A DNA stretch of 64,000 bases from Actinomadura sp. DC4 (GTDB lineage: Bacteria; Actinomycetota; Actinomycetes; Streptosporangiales; Streptosporangiaceae): assembly GCF_030406325.1 (NCBI RefSeq), contig NZ_JAUEQY010000015.1, positions 62,001 to 126,000 on the forward strand. Direction: 5' to 3'. Positions 54,589 through 64,000 of the stretch are shown here, in pieces (the first letter of the stretch is position 1; each line of letters starts with the position of its first letter). Both the position numbers and the translations under genes were made by a program. Under the pieces are notes generated by a model. The model had not been told where the DNA came from. It worked only from the letters and a program-made list of their open reading frames with translations, and did not search any database.

Positions 54589-54605
54589 TTCGAAACGTTT
54601 TCGAA
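54589..54605. promoter_or_regulatory. LacI-type operator-like inverted repeat abutting the xylanase -35 element
   Basis: ttcgaaacgttttcgaa, an almost perfect inverted repeat centred on the aaacgttt core that LacI/GalR proteins usually recognise. It ends four bases before ttgaca (54610-54615), the likely -35 element, so a bound repressor would block polymerase. Confidence 0.6.
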
Positions 54606-54613
54606 AGTCTTGA

Positions 54614-57690
<3,077 letters not shown>

Positions 57691-57692
57691 CC

Positions 57693-57744
57693 GGTGACAC
57701 CGACGCCCCGCCGGAAGTCCTCCCGGCGGGGCGTCGGTGTCACC
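57693..57744. terminator. Very strong 22-bp hairpin terminator after GH62
   Basis: Arms 57693-57714 and 57723-57744 are perfectly complementary over 22 bp with an 8-nt loop. It starts right after the GH62 stop and also faces the end of the leftward ricin-B remnant, so it can stop both. Confidence 0.85.
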
Positions 57745-57796
57745 ATTCGCTGGAGGACCGCCCGGCGACCGCTCGCCCCTGGCGGCTCCCAGAACC

Positions 57797-58358
57797 CTAG
57801 GTGCGAGACCACTTCTGGTTGCTCTGGCCGTTGCAGGTCCAAAGCTCCACACCGGTGCCGTTGGCGGTGCCCTGGCCGATGACGTCCAGGCAGAGGCCCG
57901 ACTCGACTCCGGTCACCGTGCCGTCGGAGTTCAGCACGGCCGGCGTCAGGGTCCACTGCTGGTTGGCGTTGCCGTTGCAGTCCCAGATCTGCGGGTGGGC
58001 GCCGTCGGTCCGGGTGGCGTTCGGGACGTCCAGGCACCGGTTGGAGCCGGCACCCCGCAGCACGCCCGCGGAGCCCGAACCCCCGCTGCCCGGCTGGACG
58101 CCCGCGGACACGATCACCGACTGTGCGCCCGAGGGCCAGTTGCCGTTGCCGACGGCGACGTTCCCGGAGACGGTGTTCGCGCGGTCGCCGTTCGAGAGGT
58201 TGGTCCCGCCGTTGCCGCACCAGTTGCCGGTCAGTGATGGTGCCGGTGTTGTTAATGCCGTTGGCGTTCTCGACGGCCCAGGTGCCGCCGGTGGCGGTGT
58301 GGTAGCGGGAGCCCTCGTCGAAGTACAGGCCGAACGGCAGCCTGACGCACATCGTCAC
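57797..58358 (-). pseudogene. Remnant of a beta-helix (pectate-lyase-like) enzyme with ricin-B (CBM13) domain
   Basis: Minus strand. The first frame reads VRLPFGLYFDEGSRYHTATG and GTWAVENANGINNTGTIT. A one-base shift near 58235 leads to NWCGNGGTNLSNGDRANTVS, GNVAVGNGNWPSGAQSVIVS and then a CBM13 trefoil ([20 protein letters not shown], ending SNQKWSRT). The first part resembles the C-terminal coil of right-handed beta-helix polysaccharide lyases. The N-terminal bulk is missing and the frame is broken, so this is a pseudogene of a secreted plant-wall enzyme. Confidence 0.65.
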
Positions 58359-59005
58359 CGCCTACTCCGGGTGCCGAACCGGGTACCCGGTCGTCTGGGC
58401 CGCGTTCGACGGAGGGGGCCATGACCCCGGGCCGATCGACGGGTGCACGTGTGAGGGCCGGCGGACCTGGACCTCCGGCGTGGTCTGGAGCTTCTTCACC
58501 CAGTTCCAGGGCGGCTCCTCCTCACCGCCGCCGTCCTCCGCGTCGGCCCTGGTCAACGCCGCCGCCGGCGCCATCATCCTGGGCATCGGCGGCGACGACA
58601 GCAAGGGCTCGGCGGACTGTGCGTGGACGTGTACGGCAATTCGGGGACCGCGGGTGCGGCGATCGAGCAGTGGTCCTGTAACGGGCGGTCGAACCAGCAG
58701 TTCCAGTTCGTGCCCGGCTCGAACGGATACGGGGAGCTGCAGGCGCAGAACTCCGGGCAGGTGGTGGCCGTGACGGGCGGTTCGACGTCGCAGGGCGTCC
58801 CGGACATCGTGCAGCAGGCGCGTAACGGCGCGGCGAGTTCGATGTGGCGGCCCGTGGCGCGGTCCGATGGGTCATGGCGTTCCAGAACCAGAACAGCGGC
58901 CTTTGCCTGGACGTCTACGGCGCGGGGAGCAACGCGGGTCAGCAACTGGACCAGTGGCCGTGCAAGAACGCGGCCGGCACCAACCAGGACTTCATCCCCA
59001 GCTGA
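58345..59005 (+). pseudogene. Remnant of a CE1-type esterase with ricin-B (CBM13) domain
   Basis: Plus strand. The frame from 58345 reads AYSGCRTGYPVVWAAFDGGG then TWTSGVVWSFFTQFQGG, the C-terminal part of PHB-depolymerase-like/CE1 acetylxylan or feruloyl esterases with the His region in GGGHDPGP. A shift near 58618 leads to CVDVYGNSGTAGAAIEQWSC and a second shift near 58870 to QNSGLCLDVYGAGSNAGQQL, the ricin-B trefoil, ending at 59005. The N-terminal esterase part is absent. It meets the leftward beta-helix remnant head to head. Confidence 0.65.
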
Positions 59006-59264
59006 CGACCGGCCCCGAGGGCGTGAACCGGACACCCCGTTCACCGGCAGGCGGGCGGACATCGATGCCACGTCACGCCGGCCTGCCGGCCCGGCGGCCC
59101 GGCGGCCCGGTCACCTCAGCGGCGGCGGAACGCCGGCGCCCGACGCGGGTTTTGTTTTCATCGGTTTTCACACCGGCGTCACCAGGGCGGGACACGTCAC
59201 GGCGCTGCTGCCAGGCGTATCTCCCGGACGGTGACCCCTACTTAACAAGCCCGACATCTCTCTC

Positions 59265-59293
59265 TTGACAAGACTTTGTGCGCCTTGGATGGT
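59265..59293 (+). promoter_or_regulatory. Putative promoter upstream of GH6 cellulase
   Basis: ttgaca (59265-59270), a 17-bp spacer, and gatggt (59288-59293), a weak -10. The CebR-type box follows within two bases, where bound repressor would block initiation. Confidence 0.5.
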
Positions 59294-59294
59294 G

Positions 59295-59308
59295 TGGGAG
59301 CGCTCCCA
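59295..59308. promoter_or_regulatory. CebR-type operator (14-bp perfect palindrome)
   Basis: tgggagcgctccca, the exact sequence bound by the cellobiose-sensing LacI-family repressor CebR in streptomycetes and relatives. It lies just after the putative promoter of the GH6 gene and predicts induction by cellobiose/cello-oligosaccharides. The cognate regulator is not evident in this window. Confidence 0.88.
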
Positions 59309-59649
59309 CCCGCCAGTCGAGCCCCGTGCTTGAAGGGAGTTTCTCGCCGTGACCCGGACGGACACCACGACGCCCCCCACGGGCGGGCGGCGACGGGCGC
59401 GAGCCGGTCGCGACGGGCACCGGCCCCGGACCGCTGACCGGCCGGTCGGCGGACTGAATCCTCCCCGGCGGCCAGACCGTGCAGAACGCCGGGAAACGCC
59501 ACGGTCCCCCAGATCGGCGCCCTCACGCACGCGGTCAACGGCGGCGTCCTCGTCCCGGGCCGCCACGGCGTTCGGCTTCGAGGGCACCGGGTCCGCACCC
59601 GAAGCCCCCTCGCTCACCTGCAGGCCCGCCCGGGCCTCTTCCCGGGCCT

Positions 59650-59671
59650 CTTCCCGGGGAGCCCCGGGAAG
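59650..59671 (+). other. GC-rich hairpin in the GH6 leader
   Basis: cttcccgggg (59650-59659) and ccccgggaag (59662-59671), complementary over 10 bp with only two bases between, so the innermost pairs must open. It is 20 bases before the gaggagg ribosome-binding site and could affect mRNA stability or translation. Confidence 0.45.
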
Positions 59672-59707
59672 CGCTTCCGCCAGAGTCCTTGAGGAGGACC
59701 AATCCGT

Positions 59708-61411
59708 ATGAAAGTCAACGTCCATCGCCCACGCGCCAGCCGGTCGGTGGTGACGGCCCTGTCCGCCCTGCTGCTAGGCCTGGTCGCGACGCTCATCACC
59801 ATCGGCTCGGCGCACGCGGCGGCCGGCTGCAAGATCACTTACAGCACCAACGACTGGGGTGGCGGCTTCACCGCCAACCTCGGCATCACCAACCTCGGCG
59901 ACCCGGTCACCTCCTGGACGCTGGAGTGGGACTTCGCCGGTAACCAGCAGGTCGGCCAGGGCTGGAGCGGCACCTTCACCCAGTCCTCCAAGCACGTCAC
60001 GGTCAAGAGCCTGTCCTACAACGGCGGCCTTGCCACGAACGCCTCGACGTCGCTGGGCTTCAACGGCTCCTACAGCGGCACGAACACCGCACCCACGACG
60101 TTCAAGCTCAACGGCACGACGTGTGACGGCACGGCCGGTCCTACCCCGACGCCGACGCCGACTCCCACCGACCCCGGCGGCGACGGCAGCCACGCCGGCA
60201 ACCCGTTCGCCGGCGGTAAGGGGTACGTGAACCCCGAGTGGTCCGCCGAGGCCAGGGGCGACGGCGGCACGGCCGTGGCGAACCAGCCGACGGCCGTGTG
60301 GCTCGACCGGATCGCGGCGATCAACGGGGTGAACGGCGGGATGGGCCTGCGCGCCCACCTCGACGCCGCCCTGTCGCAGGGCGCCGGCTACGCGCAGTTC
60401 GTCATCTACGACCTGCCCGGCCGTGACTGCGCGGCGCTGGCCTCCAACGGCGAGCTCGGCGCGACCGACATCGGCCGTTACCAGAGCGAGTACATCGACC
60501 CGATCGCCTCGATCATGGCCGACTCCAAGTATGCCAACCTGAAGATCGTCACCTACATCGAGCCGGACTCGCTGCCCAACCTGGTCACCAACGTGAGCGG
60601 CAACACCGCCATCGCCGCGTGCCAGACGATGCAGCAGAACGGCAACTACATCAAGGGTGTCCAGTACGCGCTGAACAAGCTGCACGCGATCAGCAACGTC
60701 TACACCTACCTCGACGCGGCGCACCACGGTTGGCTCGGCTGGGACAGCAACCTCGGTCCCGCCGCGCAGCTGTTCGCCACCATGGCCCAGGGCACGACGG
60801 CCGGCGTGAACAGCGTCGACGGGTTCGTCGTCAACACCGCCAACTACTCGCCGACCACCGAGCCGTACCTGCCGGTCAACGACCAGACCCGGCAGTCCAA
60901 GTGGGTCGACTGGAACTACTACGTGGACGAGTCGAGCTTCGGCGCCGCCTTCCGTCAGAAGCTCATCTTCGATGGCTTCCCCTCCGGCATCGGCATGGTG
61001 ATCGACACCTCCCGCAACGGCTGGGGCGGCTCGAGCCGCCCGACCGGCCCGAGCACGGCCAGTGACATCAACACGCAGGTCAACGCGGAGCGCGTCGACC
61101 GCCGGCCGCACGTCGGCGACTGGTGCAACCAGTCCGGCGCCGGACTGGGCGCGCGCCCGACGGCGGCTCCGGCCTCGGGCTTCGACGCGTACGCATGGGT
61201 TAAGCCGCCGGGTGAGTCCGACGGCGCCAGCTCGGCGATCCCCAACGACGAGGGCAAGGGTTTCGACCGGATGTGTGACCCGACCTACGGAGGAAACGTC
61301 CTCAACGGCAACAACCCGTCCGGCGCGCTGGCGAACGCCCCGCTGTCCGGGCACTGGTTCTCCGCCCAGTTCCACCAGTTGCTGCAGAACGCCTATCCGG
61401 CGGTGTCCTGA
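59708..61411 (+). CDS. GH6 cellobiohydrolase (Cel6B-like) with N-terminal CBM2
   Basis: A 567-aa secreted cellulase. Signal peptide residues 1-37 (VVTALSALLLGLVATLITIG, cut near SAHAA). A CBM2 domain is at about 38-140 (GCKITYSTNDWGGGFTANLG, TSWTLEWDFAGNQQV). [10 protein letters not shown] linker is followed by the GH6 domain from about 158. The catalytic acid is in VIYDLPGRDCAALASNGELG; further motifs are TYIEPDSLPNLV, YLDAAHHGWLGW, NTANY and VKPPGESDG. The length of the catalytic domain (about 410 aa) and the end SGHWFSAQFHQLLQNAYP match exo-acting Cel6B proteins of Thermobifida. It releases cellobiose from cellulose chain ends. Confidence 0.95.
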   Translation: MKVNVHRPRASRSVVTALSALLLGLVATLITIGSAHAAAGCKITYSTNDWGGGFTANLGITNLGDPVTSWTLEWDFAGNQQVGQGWSGTFTQSSKHVTVKSLSYNGGLATNASTSLGFNGSYSGTNTAPTTFKLNGTTCDGTAGPTPTPTPTPTDPGGDGSHAGNPFAGGKGYVNPEWSAEARGDGGTAVANQPTAVWLDRIAAINGVNGGMGLRAHLDAALSQGAGYAQFVIYDLPGRDCAALASNGELGATDIGRYQSEYIDPIASIMADSKYANLKIVTYIEPDSLPNLVTNVSGNTAIAACQTMQQNGNYIKGVQYALNKLHAISNVYTYLDAAHHGWLGWDSNLGPAAQLFATMAQGTTAGVNSVDGFVVNTANYSPTTEPYLPVNDQTRQSKWVDWNYYVDESSFGAAFRQKLIFDGFPSGIGMVIDTSRNGWGGSSRPTGPSTASDINTQVNAERVDRRPHVGDWCNQSGAGLGARPTAAPASGFDAYAWVKPPGESDGASSAIPNDEGKGFDRMCDPTYGGNVLNGNNPSGALANAPLSGHWFSAQFHQLLQNAYPAVS

Positions 61412-61510
61412 CGGCACACGGCGAGGCGGGGACGTCCACGGCGTCTCCGCCCTCACCGTGTCGCCGGGCCTCGTACGCACCCGAAGCCTGAACCGCACAA
61501 CGCGACATGA

Positions 61511-63058
<1,548 letters not shown>

Positions 63059-63137
63059 CCCGGTGAGCGCCCGGCATCGATGGTGACCTGGTGTTTCTTG
63101 CCCGGTAGGCGAGGGGCGTACGAGCCGGCCGCCGCCT

Positions 63138-63162
63138 GCTCCCCGGCGTTTCGCCGGGGAGC
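63138..63162 (+). terminator. Hairpin terminator after GH5 cellulase
   Basis: Arms gctccccggcg (63138-63148) and cgccggggagc (63152-63162) with a ttt loop, 80 bp after the GH5 stop. Perfect 11-bp stem, no U-tract. Confidence 0.7.
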
Positions 63163-63332
63163 GGGCAGAGCCCGCGTCCCGGAGAGTGGTCACTCCGGCA
63201 GTGCGGATGGCCGGGGATCCGGCTTGGTGGCGGACACGAGATGGCAGCGTACGAACGGGCCGCCGAACCACATGCGCCGGCCGAGGTCACGCAGCGAGCC
63301 CGGACATCGCTGACGGCCGTCGGCGATGTTGA

Positions 63333-63782
63333 TCATAGATGCCGCGTTCCCACGGCCTCGGCCGCGCCACGTCGGCCGAGGTGCATGAAGATCTCCACCT
63401 CGAGCACGCCCTCAAGGCGCCGGATCTCGTTGACCTTCCGCAGGAGGTCCTCGTCGTCCGTGGCGAGAACCGAGGCCATGATGTCGATCGATCCGCTGGT
63501 CATGGCTAACCGCTGAACAGCGTCGATGGCTCCGATGGCCTTGGCCACCGTCTCCAAGGAGCCCCGGCACTTGACGGCGACGGTCGCCGCCCGCGAGAAG
63601 CCCAGTTGTTCGGGTTCCACGAGGCAGGCGATCCGCAACACCCCGGTCTCCATCAGCCGTTGTACTCGTTGACGGACCGCCGCCTCGGACAGATTGACAG
63701 ATCGGCCCAGAAGCGCATACGACATGCGGCCATCCGCCGAGAGCAGATCCACTATCCGGCGCGATGTCTCATCCAGGCGCAT
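63333..63782 (-). CDS. Lrp/AsnC-family transcriptional regulator
   Basis: A 149-aa feast/famine regulator of normal length. Residues about 1-55 are the helix-turn-helix (DETSRRIVDLLSADGRMSYA, LSEAAVRQRVQRLMETGVLR). The rest is the RAM effector-binding alpha-beta domain (AATVAVKCRGSLETVAKAIG, MASVLATDDEDLLRKVNEIR). It starts 12 nt after the stop of the gene at the right edge, in the same direction, so they are likely an operon. The protein probably senses an amino acid or amine and regulates that gene. Confidence 0.92.
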   Translation of the reverse strand: MRLDETSRRIVDLLSADGRMSYALLGRSVNLSEAAVRQRVQRLMETGVLRIACLVEPEQLGFSRAATVAVKCRGSLETVAKAIGAIDAVQRLAMTSGSIDIMASVLATDDEDLLRKVNEIRRLEGVLEVEIFMHLGRRGAAEAVGTRHL

Positions 63783-63794
63783 ATCGATTACGGG

Positions 63795-64000
63795 TCAGTG
63801 TACGAAAACGTTGCGGAACTGCCACGGGTCGGACGCGTCGATGTCCTCGGCGAAGAGGCGCGAGCGTCCCGTCAGCGGCGTCCAGTCCGTGAAGTGACCC
63901 TCGACCGGGCCGAGATAGGGAGTCTGCACGTCGAGGCAGCGGCGATAGTCGATCTCGTCGGCCTCGACGATCCCGGAGTCGGGGTTCTCCCGTGCCCAGA
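63795..64000 (-). CDS. C-terminal end of a homospermidine synthase-like protein (partial)
   Basis: The last 67 residues of a protein whose start lies beyond the window. They read WARENPDSGIVEADEIDYRR, then CLDVQTPYLGPVEGHFTDWT, and end DIDASDPWQFRNVFVH. The DWTPL and DPWQFRN patterns fit the C-terminus of saccharopine dehydrogenase-family homospermidine synthases, as far as I recall. The stop codon is at 63795-63797. With so little sequence the assignment is tentative. The AsnC-type regulator follows in the same direction. Confidence 0.45.
   Translation of the reverse strand, partial: WARENPDSGIVEADEIDYRRCLDVQTPYLGPVEGHFTDWTPLTGRSRLFAEDIDASDPWQFRNVFVH

Larger units (their letters stand above)
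59006..59707. other. Intergenic and control region upstream of GH6 cellulase
   Basis: About 700 bp with no supported gene. It holds the ttgaca element (59265-59270), the CebR-type box (59295-59308), a duplicated 12-bp stretch gggcctcttccc, a near-perfect hairpin at 59650-59671, and the gaggagg ribosome-binding site. The leader would be about 400 nt, which is long. Frames crossing it are low-complexity and are not called. Confidence 0.6.

Noticed and set aside
63190-63336. 48-aa minus-strand frame overlapping the AsnC stop by ATGA
   Set aside because: The overlap looks like coupling, but the peptide has no recognisable family and the region also lies between two terminators or gene ends; chance is likelier.

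Overview
The window is high-GC DNA (mostly above 70% G+C by eye) with GTG starts, short overlaps of the ATGA/GTGA kind, leaderless-looking starts and actinobacterial families (SigK/RskA, LprG/P55-type pair, SAM-dependent methyltransferase of the DUF574 type, deazaflavin-dependent nitroreductase, CBM2/CBM13 cellulases). It looks like a chromosomal segment of a filamentous actinomycete, probably of the Streptosporangiales/Thermomonosporaceae type. The genus is an inference. I saw no rRNA, tRNA, CRISPR array, insertion sequence or phage module.

Layout. 0-11.3 kb: mainly leftward metabolic genes. They comprise a frameshifted methyltransferase, a P-loop kinase-like protein, a MerR regulator, a LysR/D-aminoacylase pair, aminopeptidase N, an aldehyde dehydrogenase/4-aminobutyrate transaminase pair and a cyclase-family hydrolase. 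11.9-20 kb: S9 peptidase, MarR regulator divergent from a nitroreductase-hemerythrin fusion, a secreted SPOR/phosphodiester-glycosidase protein, an XRE/TPR regulator divergent from a small hypothetical, and a winged-helix protein. 20-29.4 kb: LacI regulator with a GMC oxidoreductase pair, an MBL hydrolase, a metallophosphoesterase/phosphopantetheinyl transferase pair, an LprG-like lipoprotein/P55-like transporter pair, an isochorismatase-like hydrolase and a GlxA/AraC regulator. 29.5-35.6 kb: a giant secreted S8-like/FG-GAP protein, small zinc-ribbon genes, decayed fragments, and sigK-rskA.

35.9-49.3 kb is the centrepiece: a rightward run of 14 genes for a group 1h (high-affinity, formerly group 5 or actinobacterial-type) [NiFe]-hydrogenase. 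The order is SIS protein, HypC-like protein, second SIS protein, small subunit, large subunit, NifU-like protein, three poorly characterised accessory proteins, maturation protease, hypA, hypC, hypD, hypE. Convergent hypF follows. The enzyme family oxidises atmospheric H2 during starvation. The cluster has a good candidate promoter and a perfect 15-bp palindrome upstream, and hypB is absent from the window.

49.4-54.1 kb: a secreted flavin oxidase, then decayed LuxR-type/TPR regulator remnants and a ricin-B scrap. 54.8-63.1 kb: a plant-polysaccharide locus (GH10 xylanase, GH62 arabinofuranosidase, GH6 and GH5 cellulases), with remnants of two more CAZyme genes in the middle and a perfect CebR-type box before GH6. 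The right edge has an AsnC/Lrp regulator and the end of a gene resembling homospermidine synthase.

Everything here rests on reading translations and DNA by eye. No database search was run, so family names come from motif recognition.
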